A DNA stretch of 64,000 nucleotides from Vitis vinifera (Eukaryota > Streptophyta > Magnoliopsida > Vitales > Vitaceae). The notes beneath the pieces were generated by a model. That model did no database searches, was not told the origin of the DNA, and saw only the letters and a list, made by a program, of their open reading frames with translations. This document shows positions 49,001-59,759 of this stretch, piece by piece (position 1 is the first letter of the stretch; each line of letters opens with the position of its first letter). The position numbers were made by a program, and so were the translations under genes. Where the stretch lies: contig NC_081822.1 of the NCBI RefSeq assembly GCF_030704535.1, forward strand, positions 28,665,001 to 28,729,000, written 5' to 3'.

Positions 49001-49270
49001 ATCAGCATTTTTCTTTGCTTTTGCTTTTTGTTTGTCATGCACCAACAATCGTATCTCTTCTTTCACTTCGGGCGGCACTCTTGGACACTTTTTGGTGTTG
49101 TTATGCGGGTCCTTATGCATTAAATGAGACTTGAATCGTGTGATGCCTCCACTTTTCATTACCAACCCACAAAAATTACAAATTGTTCCATTTCGATTAC
49201 CCTCAATTGGTAAACAATACTTCCAAGCCGGATCTCGCCCTGGCACAGCAGAACCACCTTCACTAGCCAT
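46015..49270 (-). CDS. hAT transposase (BED zinc finger, DUF659, hAT dimerisation domain), 5 coding exons
   Basis: The exons are 49270-48511, 48424-47504, 47412-47282, 47186-47111 and 47027-46015. All junctions are GT-AG with matching phases, giving 967 codons with the stop (966 residues) and no interruption. The N-terminal BED finger has CNFC...HLMH (residues about 30-55). Acidic and nuclear-signal-like stretches follow. DUF659 and the transposase core in exon 2 include SDGWTGP, TDNGSAF and CAAH (the CxxH insertion-domain mark). The hATC block CERNWSTFALIHTKQRNRL lies near the start of exon 5. The remaining 250 residues are Ser/Gly/Asp/Tyr-rich and low in complexity. I use the MASEGGS methionine, just after the leader-intron acceptor. 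A longer 3' splice form cannot be excluded. Confidence 0.9.
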
Positions 49271-49277
49271 GCTAAAT

Positions 49278-50229
49278 CTATTGCAAGAAAAATACACTTA
49301 AATTTAAATCTATGTTAATTAAACAAATTAAATAAATTACCTAAGTTAATTTTTAAAATCTAAATGTAATTTTATGACAAATTTACTAAATATTGAAATT
49401 AATCATAATTGAATATGAAAAAAAATCGCGATAATATAAAAAATTGAGCATATTTAATATTCCATATATAGTAGTTCATGTTAATTTAGCTAATTAAATA
49501 AATTACCTAAGTTAATTTTTAAAATCTAAATGTAATTTTATGACAAATTTACTAAATATTGAAATTAATCATAATTGAATATGAAAATAAATCGCGATAA
49601 TATAAAAAATTGAGCATATTTAATATTCCATATATAGTAGTTCATGTTAATTTAGTTAATTAAATAAATTACCTAAGTTAATTTTTAAAATCTAAATGTA
49701 ATTTTATGACAAATTTACTAAATATTGAAATTAATTATAATTGAATATGAAAATAAATCGCGATAATATAAAAAATTGAGCATATTTAATATTCCATATA
49801 TAGTAGTTCATGTTAATTTAGCTAATTAAATAAATTACCTAAGTTAATTTTTAAAATCTAAATGTAATTTTATGACAAATTTACTAAATATTGAAATTAA
49901 TTATAATTGAATATGAAAAAAAAATCGCGATAATATAAAAAATTGAGCATATTTAATATTCCATAATTAACCATGTTAATTAAATTAATTACATAATTTA
50001 CTATGTTAATTAAATTAATTAAACAATTTAGCTAAGTTAATTAGTTTAATGTAATTCTAAATACGAATTTAAATCACAAATAATCATCTAAAATAAATAT
50101 ATCATAACCTAAATTAATTCAATAAAAATATACAAAATAATTACAATTAAATGTAAACATACTAATTAATTAAAAATACATGAATTAATTATTGCAAACA
50201 AAATTAATTATAATTTCAAACAAACATAC
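49278..50229 (-). other. Predicted intron in the transposase 5' leader
   Basis: A donor AAG/GTATGTTT at 50230/50229 and an acceptor TTGCAATAG at 49278 would remove 952 bp and leave the ATG seven bases into the next exon. The sequence is very AT-rich and includes the 166-bp tandem array. Confidence 0.65.
49325..49975. repeat. 166-bp tandem array, about four units
   Basis: CTAAGTTAATTTTTAAAATC recurs at 49341, 49507, 49673 and 49839, exactly 166 bp apart. Each unit contains AATCGCGATAATATAAAA and ATATTCCATA. Units differ at only a few positions, so the array expanded recently within the element. Confidence 0.95.
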
Positions 50230-50331
50230 CTTAAAATGATTGAATAATTGAGCAATCTTGGAAAAAATTGGAGTAGTAAGAGAGGAAATGAAGAATCAAA
50301 GCAAAGATGGATGAAATTGATGCAAAATTGG

Positions 50332-50340
50332 CTATTTATA
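50332..50340 (-). promoter_or_regulatory. TATA box of the hAT transposase gene
   Basis: TATAAATAG on the minus strand, predicting transcription start near 50305 and a short leader exon to 50230 before the leader intron. Confidence 0.7.
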
Positions 50341-50526
50341 GATGAAATTTAGGCCAAAATAGCCGTTGGAACCTTAAGTTACCGTTTAAAATTAATTTTG
50401 GCCGTTGGATCACAATTTGGAAGCAATCTGGCTGTTGGATCTCTTTGTTAACGTTGGGATTCAAATCTGGGCGTTGGATCAACACAGAAGTGATCTGGAC
50501 CATCAGATCACGCTGGAGAGAGAGGG

Positions 50527-50671
50527 CAGATTTTTCGCAAAAAATCGCCAAAAAATCGGCGATAAATCGCTGATAAATCGGCGACACACGGGATTCTCAG
50601 GCGATTTTATCAAAAAATCGCCAATTTATCCTGTGTCGCCGATTTTTTGGCGATTTTTTGCGAAAAATCTG
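50527..50671. repeat. 36-bp perfect inverted repeat in the right subterminal zone
   Basis: The arms at 50527-50562 and 50636-50671 are exact inverse copies (starting CAGATTTTTCGCAAAAAATC) around a 73-bp middle part that itself carries CGACACACGGG and CCTGTGTCG. The arms consist of iterated AAAAAATCG(C/G)C motifs. Confidence 0.92.
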
Positions 50672-50768
50672 CCGGCCGACTTATCTCCTCCATTTATCGT
50701 GTCGCCACCCGCCGACACGCGATATATCGGCGATATTTCGCCGATTTTTGGCGATTTTTTCCTCCTTG

Positions 50769-50776
50769 TACGTGAG
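50769..50776 (+). other. 8-bp target-site duplication of the hAT element, right
   Basis: TACGTGAG, identical to 45546-45553. Confidence 0.95.
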
Positions 50777-50960
50777 ATAGTAATGAAAGGAGATGTGGTT
50801 GTGGAAAAGATAGCTTATGTGAAGAAATTGGTGGATCCCTTCACGAAGATTTAGTCTATTAGAGTCTTTGATGGTCATTGGGATAACTTAGGTATCATAT
50901 GTGTTCCCAACATGCTTTAGAGCTAATGAGAGTTTGTTGAGATAGAGCCCTAGAAAATAT
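50777..50960 (+). pseudogene. Copia RNase H relic, right part
   Basis: Continues the frame cut by the hAT element: IVMKGDVVVEKIAYVKKLVD followed by PFTKI and a stop, then a degenerate tail like that of the plus-strand relic at 23.5 kb (GACATGATGTAA shared). It is the C-terminus of Copia pol. Confidence 0.88.
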
Positions 50961-51500
50961 GACATGATGTAATAAATTGAGATTCATTTATAAATTTATT
51001 TATTTATGTTTCTTGTTCCCTTTATTATCTATATGCATTAATGGATTATCTAAGCATACAAACCATATTGTAGGGAAACTAAGCATACTCCATTCCCATG
51101 CCCTAGATCTTAGGGTGTATGAAATCTACCCTAGGCTCCCTAGATCTATCATACAATAGAAACATGACATTTAAAACCAAAACAAATATATATCATAGAT
51201 TTAGAGACCACTACATACCTATGATTCGGATGTTCCCAAATCATTTACTATCGATGTAGAATACTCTAACACTATAGATCTCGTAAATGTAATGATCTTC
51301 CATCCAATGAATCCTCATTTTGTCTTGTCATTGAGGTGGTGGAGATCTTTAGGTTGGATGTTAGGTTTCTCTCTCAGGACTAAAGAGAGAGAATAGCAAG
51401 ACTTAAGCCCTAACCCCGAGAGAATCCCCTTAAAACAAGCTCCCAAGGCCCCTTTTTATAGGTTAAGAAATTGTGGGGATCCTGACAATGGTCATGATCT
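50961..51500 (-). repeat. LTR-like fragment of Copia family 1
   Basis: The stretch 51180-51480 matches the start of LTR copy A (dAGATTTAGAGA, CGGATGTTCCCAAATC, CCCTTTTTATAGG-type landmarks) in minus orientation. It adjoins the pol relic, but in the opposite sense to that expected of its own 3' LTR, so it may be a separate piece. Confidence 0.4.
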
Positions 51501-51717
51501 CCACCAAAGCTTAAAACTTTTTAAAACCAAACCTAAACCCAAGGGACCTCAACCCAAGGTTAAAGCTCACAAAAACTAACCTAAAACACTCTTAGGAACC
51601 CTTAAAGACAAAAAATAAAGATAAAAATAATGAGGCTTGAAAAGAAGTCAAAATTGGCCCAAAAATAGCAAATCCTAATCAATCGATTGAACCTATTGCT
51701 CGATCAATTGACTAGTT

Positions 51718-51903
51718 GGGTGAACTAGTTGCAATGGTTGACTAAGTAGGTTAACCAGTTACAACAGGCCGACTTACTAGGTCAACTAGTTGCAATAGGT
51801 CGACCTTCTAGGTTAACCAATTACAACAAGTTAACCTTCTAGGTTAACTAGTTGCAACAGGTTGACCTTTAGGGTTAACTGGTTTCTATAGGTCGATCAG
51901 TTG
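51718..51903 (+). repeat. 31-bp minisatellite, six units
   Basis: Six imperfect copies of GGTTAACTAGTTGCAACAGG plus TTGACCTTCTA follow each other. The unit length is not a multiple of three, so no repeat protein is implied. Confidence 0.85.
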
Positions 51904-53619
51904 AATTAGTGCCCCTTGACTAGTTTGACCCCAAAAAGATCTTGGGTGGCCAAAAAGGGCCATATGAGCTCCAAACACGCTAAAACTTTAGGAAAACCTA
52001 GGGTACCACTAAAGTCGTGTCACAAATCCAAAAACTACCTCCAAAAGGTCTTCAAAGGTGGTCTAAGAGTTAGTACTAAATTTGAGTAATAGATGGACCA
52101 CCAAGGAGCGAGACAAAAAGATAAGCAAAAAGGAATCCTATGCCCGTACCACACGAAAGCACAAGGCTAGGGAGAATAAGTATGATGAATAACATGTGCT
52201 AAGAATACAAAATGGATGGCCTACATTGATGTTTCCAAGGTCTAAGATTCCCAAATTATATAGTTAAAATATTATCATGACATCGCTCAATTGTAATGAA
52301 ATTAGATCATCATTATAGGTAAATTTTCTCATTTAAACCATGTTCTTATAACATAACTTTTTAGGTTGGGAAGTTTCCAATGTGCCCTATATGCTTATTT
52401 TGTTGTCTTGAATTTTCATGGAGTAAGAGAAATGGATTATTATTAAAAGTTTCTCAAATTTAAATAAAAAAGTCTGAACAATTATTGTTTTGATATTGGT
52501 ATAACTAAAATAACTTTCAAAAATTTTATCTTAGTTATCCTTAATTAACATTAGTTATTTTTCCATTTTTTTCCTCAAATTGTCATTTTATAATTAAAAT
52601 CGAAAATCAAAATTTGATTCACTTTGAATTTGTTTTTAAAAATTATTTTTATTGAATTTTAATAGGGGGCATTCATTACTTATATTGTAAACTTAAAGCA
52701 ATTTGATCTAACGAAAATTTAAGCACATATTTCACTAATTCTTTATACACCATTTTGATATAGTATATGTAACATAAATTGCTATAAATTTTAATTACAT
52801 TTTCATGACCAATGTAAAAGCTGTATAAGATTGAGAAATTTTAATTAAAAGGGAAAATAGTTTTTTTTTTTTTTTTTTTTTTTGCAATTATTACACAATT
52901 AGAAAATGTGAATGGCCAAGTTTTAAAATTTTCTTAAATATATAGCGAAAATTAATTAAATAATTCAAAATACTTTATCTATATTTATTCAATAGTTAAT
53001 TTAGTGGATGATTTTAAAATAAAAGTCATCAAGAATTTCTCCAAATTACTTTAACTAAATATTCAAAAGTTATCGGCATCATATATTAAAATAATTTTTT
53101 TTACCTGGTGGTCCCGCCAACTATAGAAGAACCAAACCCTAAAAGAAGGATATATTTATATATAGTGACATAATGTTCCTCATGAGGCCAGCGGACGGCT
53201 GCAGCGAATGGCTTGTGATGTGGAATACGGTGACGAACAAAAAGAAAAGGGGGCATGCATCTTGTGATCGAGTCAATGACTTAGCAGAGGTGAGACATCT
53301 ACTAACAAAGCCAATAATGATTTCTATTTTCATGATCGATTAGTATTTTAGTTATATGACAATTTTCAATTAGATATCAATGAGTCAATAGCACCAATTT
53401 TAAAAAGTTATATGATTAAGAATGGGTTTGATGGTGATTTAAAAAAATATTTTTAATCCTTAAAATATTTTAAAAATAAAAATTTTCAAGTGTTAAAAAT
53501 ATTATAAACACGTTTTAGAATTATCATCAAACACACTGTTAATCTACAACAATTTTTTAAAACAGTGATTTCCCATCTAAAGTAATAACATAAAATCGTT
53601 ATAATGATTGATTTCCTAG
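51904..53619. other. Intergenic DNA, no gene
   Basis: AT-rich apart from 51900-52260 and a small GC-richer island at 53105-53330 that contains no convincing frame. A poly-T run of about 23 lies near 52861-52883. A MITE-like piece at 53424-53540 has inverted ends GTTTGATGGTGAT and (opposite strand) GTTTGATGATAAT. Confidence 0.5.
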
Positions 53620-55072
53620 AAACTAATAATTTTTTTGACCTTAGTTTTAGATGTGTCATTTGCATTAGGGACAAGAGTCATACTTCATTAAGAATTATTT
53701 TCACGTGCTAAATTGTCAAGAATACAGTAGCATCCCTCTCATATAAATCAAATTCACAATTTTGTTTTAATGATATAGTTAATTATTTAGGTTAAATGCG
53801 GTGATTAACTAACAAGAAAAAGAGAATCATACAAATTACATCAACTCCGTTGAGTTATAGAACAGGGTGATTTATCCATCTAATATGTTTTAAAACTTTG
53901 TATTATGGAAGACAAGGTGATTTGCTTTCTAGGGCTCCTACAAATTATTTGTTCTTTTTTTTTTTGTATTCTATTTGGTTACTACACATAGTGTTTCATT
54001 TTTATTTTTTTTTATATTTCCTTCTCAATTTTTTATTTCTTAATTTTTTATAAATATTGACAAAATATCAAAAAGTCAAATAAATGAGAGAATTTTAGTT
54101 AGGGTTTCGTTATTGTTGGCCTTCTTGTAATTTTTAAACATGAAACACTACTCATTTTCGGATAAAAGAAGAAAATAGAAATTTAATGTTTTCTACATTA
54201 ACCAAATGAATTTTGTTGTAGTAAAGTCAAAATTTTTGGTTTTAATATGAAATTTAAAACCTATTTTTCAAATTTGAATATAAAAAACCGGGATTCTGAA
54301 AAGAATATTTTAATTAGTTTCTTGGTACAAAATGATTATAAAATTTTACACAAACTAAAATTCAAAATGTAAATTCCAATGAATCAAAGTTCAAAAGTAT
54401 TACAATCTAAATTTAATTTTATTGTAATGATATATACTACCATTTTTTTTACTATTGATATTGATCATATTTTATAAATTTCTTTAAGTGGTGACTGATT
54501 ACTATCTTTTGAAATGCCACACAACAAAATTATTAACCTACACTAGATTGTTGAGAGGGCACCAATGTAGCTAATTAATTCCATGAATTTAATACTAGCT
54601 ATCACTATGTTAGTCATGTTTTTGGGTTATGATTTTAGAGATCAATAGAGTTGAAAAAGGGATGGTCTATCTTAAACTTACTCCATTTATCGAACCAAAA
54701 TACCCCTAATTAATAGCCCCTTAAGCAGTAGCTAAAGTTGACTTGTAACTAAAAATAATTGCCCTTGAAATTGCTGATTAAAAAGAGGAGTTTATAGGTC
54801 TTGGTAATTAGTCAAACACCTCCAATGCACTTAAGTTGTTGCTAAATTTAGGAGTTGTGATTACGCTAAAACCAATATGATGAAACTTAAAAACGGGCAT
54901 TCCAATCTATGAACAATTAAAATTTAGTGGCATACTTGAACATGGGGGAATTGCATCATAGAAAATATATCATAACTTAGAAGTCTAACTATGCACAAAA
55001 AATCTCAAAAACTCCATTAATATTAAAGAAATGATTTGAGAATAGGTAAAAAAAAAATAGGGAGGAAGGCTT

Positions 55073-55118
<46 letters not shown>

Positions 55119-56000
55119 ATTTAATTGTACAATAAAGATAACCACCTAAGCAAAGTAAAATCTAAATTAAAAGATAAAGGTTAAGGATATGGTTTAAACC
55201 ATAGAGGAAACTAAATAATTTCATAGAAACTAATCATTTTTCGACCCTTGCTTTTAGATGTGTCATTTGCATTAGCAAGAGGAGATGGTACTCCATTAAA
55301 AATTATTATCACAATCTAAATTCTCAAGAGTACAAAAGTGTCCCTCTCATACATAAATCAAATTCACAAATTTTGTTTCAAAGATATAGTTAATCATTTA
55401 GATTAAATTGGAAGATTAACTAATAAGGAAAAGAGAATCATAAAAATTACATCAACTCAAACTTGAGGTGAGGAGCTTCTACTTTGTATTTCTTTTCACG
55501 ACTTTGTTCACCATACACAAAGCACTTGAAGCACTATTCATTGAGTAACCATGAGTGGAGGCTATGCTTTTGAAATCCCATTAAGAGAGGTTTAGAAACA
55601 CTTTCCCTCCCTTGATCTTAGATCCAAGGGTTAAAAGCCTCAAGCTTCAACGATTCAAAGGAGCATATTAGAGCTAGGATTTGGCCAAGTACCCTCAACA
55701 CTGTTAAGCAGTATCTAACTTAACTTGTAACTAAAACTATTACTATTAAGATTAGAAGTTCATAAGAGGAGACTAGGTCATGGTAATATGTCAAGCATTT
55801 CTAATGCAACTTAAGCAATAGGTAAATTTAAAAATTGAGTTATGATTAGTCTAAGCAAAACTGATGTTATGAAATCTAAGAACAAGGATTTCAATCTTTG
55901 AACAACTAAAATTTAGTGGCATACTCCAACATGGGAGAATTCTATTAGAGAGAACCAACCCTAACTTTAAAGTCTAGCTATGCACAAAAAAATCTAGAAA
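53620..56000. repeat. Diverged segmental duplication (blocks A-B and A'-B')
   Basis: Block A at 53620-53845 matches A' at 55225-55455 (TTTTAGATGTGTCATTTGCATT, then ATAAATCAAATTCACAA). Block B at 54720-55040 matches B' at 55695-56000 (AAAATTTAGTGGCATACT, then CTATGCACAAAAAA). The order is preserved, so an ancestral unit of more than 1 kb was duplicated in tandem and then altered by indels. A TA microsatellite at about 55077-55113 follows block B. No gene is recognised. Confidence 0.7.
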
Positions 56001-58900
56001 ACTCCATAAATGTTAAATAATTGACTTGACAATGCTTAAAAAAATAGAGAAGAATGCTTACAAAAATAAATATACCTTGATTTAGTTGTATGAAAAAGGC
56101 AATTGTTTAATAAAGATGAAGGGTATAATTTAAACCATAGAGGTGACTAAAGGGCCTCCAAAATTATGGAGAGCAATCCAATGTTTCCATAAACATGGTG
56201 CCGTGGAATAACATGATCAGGGTTGATCAAGTGAATCCATTGAGAGATGTGAAGGAGACATCACATAAAAGTTGGGCACCATGTGCGCGTGACACAGGCT
56301 GAAGAATTAGATGATGTTGGAAACATGGGTGAAAGAAGTTGATGACAATGATTAAGCATTGTAATAGTGAGTACTTAACAATTATGCTCACTGGTTGAGT
56401 GAAAATAGAGTAGGTATAATTCATTAGAAGGAGCCTAGGATTGGTGCTCGATATGTTGTTGGTACAAAGATGTCGGCATTGTGTAAGGATTTTGTGCTCA
56501 AGGTTAGTACTCACTTGACAAGTGCGAATTGTGAGCAATCTTCCATTCAAACTATTTAAGCATGTTGGTTGCTCAACTATAGTGCTTAGTAAGGGAGTAG
56601 AAATTATGAGAGGAAAATGACAGGGAGTAGGCAACTGTACAAGGTACATAAGAATGTTCAATAATGGTGGCTTAATTGCCGAGTAGAAATTGTGAGTTGA
56701 AAATGACTGGAGGTGGATGGTTGTACAGGGTAAGAGTGGTCAGCAATAGTGCTCACATAGCTAGGATAATTCTTATATGGTGCTCACTAGACAAGCATAA
56801 ATGATGAGTATAGACTAATTTCTAAGAGAAATATTATGGGTTTCCTATAAGAGTTTACTATTTATTACTCTTATAGAAGTAAACACACTATAGAAAGAGA
56901 TCAAAACCCTTTTTCTGGATTTCAAAGTTCTAATTATATTATCATAGAAAATAAAATATGATGTTTAGGTGCATTTGTTGCATCATTGAGCATTAGACCA
57001 TTGCTGAAATCATTAAAATATGACATTTTAGTGCATTGTTTTGACATAAAATAAAACTATGACCACATGAAATCATAAATATATTTGTTATATGCGTGAC
57101 TATGTCTATTGAGAAAAAGAAAAAATTATGTGTGATGATCTACCATCTTTTAAAAAAATTTAATACCTGCACCAGATGTAGAGGTAATTTCAATATCTTG
57201 TAAGACCTTAATGCTCTTAAATATGTGTACATGTCAGGTGGGCAACAATGGATTTCAAAGGGAGCAAACTTATAGCTCAACAGATAAGGACACAACTTGC
57301 CTTAGAAGCTTAAGCAGAAGACAACAAAAAACATGAGGAAGTTCAATTTGTGTCCAGAGATATGTCCTACCTTGGGCTCTTAGCTACCTCACTGGAATTA
57401 AGAAGCACTACTCTAGAAAGCATTGTGACAAGAAATGGAATTGTGAGAAGTGCCCATAGAGGCATGTTGTTGAATCTTATCATTGGAAAGTCCAACTGAA
57501 AACTTGTGTTAAAAGAGATACATATATAGGTGGTTGTGGTGCTCTCTTCTCAAGATATTCATTGACAAGTTTGGAACAATATGAGCTCTTGCCATTTGTG
57601 ATTCATCTGACACTAAGATGGCAAACATCCTGTACATATTTTGAGTAAGTCATAAACTAGAATATAGGGTAAGTTAGGATGTGGGAAGCTGGTTGTTTTC
57701 AAGAAGGTTTGGCAATTGAAATGTGGATGGAACTTCAATCTAGTTAATTTCTTGGTGTTATGAGAACGTGCAAACAATCGATATTGATGTTATAAGAATT
57801 CAAGAAGTTGGAATCTAGAGTCTTTATGCATCACTTATCTAGTGAGGCAATTAAAGTAACTCATCTCACAACTATAGGAATTGACGAAAGTACTTTAGTG
57901 ATTTTAATATTGTTAAGACTGTTTTGAAAACATATGAGCTTATAAAAATGCATTTATTAGCAGTTAATTCCTTAATTCCTTGACTCTCTTACCATGAGCT
58001 TATAAAAATAGGTAAAACATGGCACTTCCAGATAAATATAATGGAGCTTTTTCCAATTGCATAAAAGATGTCGCTTTTTGGAATCTTCTCTTGTTGCTTG
58101 TAGTATCCAGGCAACAATGGCAGCTTAATTAAGAATCCTGTTAGAGCTTTTTAATATTTTAGACAATGTTGTCACTTTGTGGAAGTGTCATCTTCTTCAA
58201 TGCTATAAAAGCCTTTGCTTTTTACATTTCAGCTATACACGATAGGCTTAGAAGCCTTAACCCTCTACCCCCAAATGCCTTTCTCCAACCCCACTCAACC
58301 TTCTTCAAAGCTCCATTTTTTTCTTCCATCCAATCCATCTCTACATTAATTATTCTAGATCAATATGAAGTGAAAATATAATTATTGCAACTGGATTGGT
58401 GATCAATACTCATATTACTGACAAGTATTGATTAGGGTTAGACCAAGTCCAATAGATGGATCAACAACAAACATAATGTCACGTTAATGCTTCTAGGCAT
58501 AAGATCGAATTAAATTTTGAATTTATAATTTATGCATTTCATTTTAATCCATCATATTGATTTTTTTTAAACAGAGAAAAAAAATTAAGTTATTAATATA
58601 TTATTATAGATAAAATGTTAAATGTTGCTAAGAATTTTTTAAAATTCAAGTAAAAGGACATTACCATGTTGCACCAAATTAAATAGATTCAAATGAATAA
58701 ATAAACGAAAGATACCAAATTGATAAAATAACTTATATTAAGTAAGTTCGATCTTAATGCAATGGTAAAGACTCAACCCACACTTAAACTTGGTCAGTGT
58801 AGCATTTCTGAACCAACTTATTTATTTTCTTTAAAACTGGGTATTGATAGCATGGGGATGCTTTCATTTGGATAGTAATATATAATCTATAAAAACTACC
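56001..58900. other. Diverged repeat DNA with a possible Copia gag trace
   Basis: 57340-57500 in broken plus-strand frames has Cys/His/Trp-rich text reminiscent of a Copia gag zinc knuckle, but the CCHC spacing is not intact. The 144-codon minus-strand frame at 56227-56661 has no recognisable domain. No NB-ARC motifs (P-loop, GLPL, MHD) were found on the minus strand, where the rest of the TIR gene at 58.97-59.42 kb would lie. Confidence 0.4.
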
Positions 58901-58970
58901 AAGCTTTGTAATTAGATAACAAGAAAAGTGTCATAATTAATTTCTAAATCATTGGTGAGAAGAAGAGTAA

Positions 58971-59420
58971 TTACTGGTCATCAACATGGCACTTTTCCTG
59001 GTTTGCATCCGCTTCATGGTTGGAAAATGCCTCTTCGTAACTTCCTGATTGCTTCCGAACATCCGATGGATTCACATGGTAGAAAACTGGTAGAACCATT
59101 GATTTTTTTTTTTCTTCCATTTGCTCCATGATCTTCACAAGTTCATTTAGACACCATCTGGAGTTGGCATAATTTTTTGAGAAAATAATAATAAAAATCT
59201 TGGACTCTTGAATAGCCCTTGAGAGATCTGATGCAATATCTCCTCCTTTCTCAAGTTCTTCATCATCTCTAAAGACTTGAAGTCCATATGCAACCAAAGT
59301 TGTATAGAGATGATCTGTGAAATTCTTCCGGGTATCTTCACCTCTAAAACTCAGAAATACATGATAACTATTGCGGATACAAGTAGAAGAAGAGGCTCTT
59401 TGAATGGTAGATGAAGTCAT
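58971..59420 (-). pseudogene. TIR-domain exon of a TNL-type resistance gene, truncated
   Basis: Encodes about 149 residues from the MTSSTIQ methionine. It has the TIR blocks YHVFLSFRGEDTRKNFTDHL, GLQVFRDDEEL, IFIIIFSKNYANSRWCLNEL (with the glutamate that is catalytic in TIR NADases) and VLPVFYHVNPSDVRKQ. After SNHEADANQEK the sequence jumps to CHVDDQ, a shorter junction than I expect at the end of a grapevine TNL first exon, which suggests a small in-frame deletion in the last helix. CCA/GTAATT at 58975/58974 could be the exon-1 donor. No NB-ARC or LRR exon follows within 2.9 kb. It could function as a TIR-only protein, but a fragment is more likely. The open frame extends upstream to 59540 without TIR similarity. 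Confidence 0.75.
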
Positions 59421-59759
59421 TTGTGAATTGCTGGTGCGAGAATTACAAGAGTTCGGGGAACAAGAGAGAGTTTTTGGATGCTCAATGGGCACTGCTCTTG
59501 GCCTTCTTAAGCAATTTTGAAGTTCTCTATGCAACTTCAAAGAAGAAAAGGGTAAACCCTAAAAGTCAATGGGCACTTGCTGCCAATATTCTTAATTCTT
59601 TTTGTCAAATATATGCATACTTTTCTTCCACAATTCACGTCAACCCATCGAGTGGCAGACAACAAAAGAGAAGAGGGTGTGGGGACCAAAACATTATTCG
59701 TCAACTTATGTACTTTAAGCAAGGACCAAAACATATAATTAAAATTTGTTAAAATTTTA

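Larger units (their letters stand above)
45554..50768 (-). mobile_element. Complete hAT DNA transposon, 5215 bp, apparently intact
   Basis: The ends CAAGGATGAAAATATCG and, on the opposite strand, CAAGGAGGAAAAAATCG match at 15 of 17 positions. A perfect 8-bp duplication flanks them, as hAT transposases make. The inside holds one minus-strand transposase gene with promoter, a leader intron and five coding exons. Both subterminal zones carry repeated ATATATCGG or AATCGCC motifs, likely transposase-binding sites. The element interrupts a Copia relic, so it is younger than that relic. The intact frame and perfect duplication suggest it may be autonomous. Confidence 0.95.

Noticed and set aside
56227-56661. 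144-codon minus-strand frame that might have been the NB-ARC part of the nearby TIR gene
   Set aside because: It has no P-loop, kinase-2, GLPL or MHD motif and does not resemble a TNL segment.
57340-57500. Cys/His-rich text resembling a zinc knuckle
   Set aside because: CCHC spacing is not kept and the frame is broken; mentioned only as a possible Copia gag trace.
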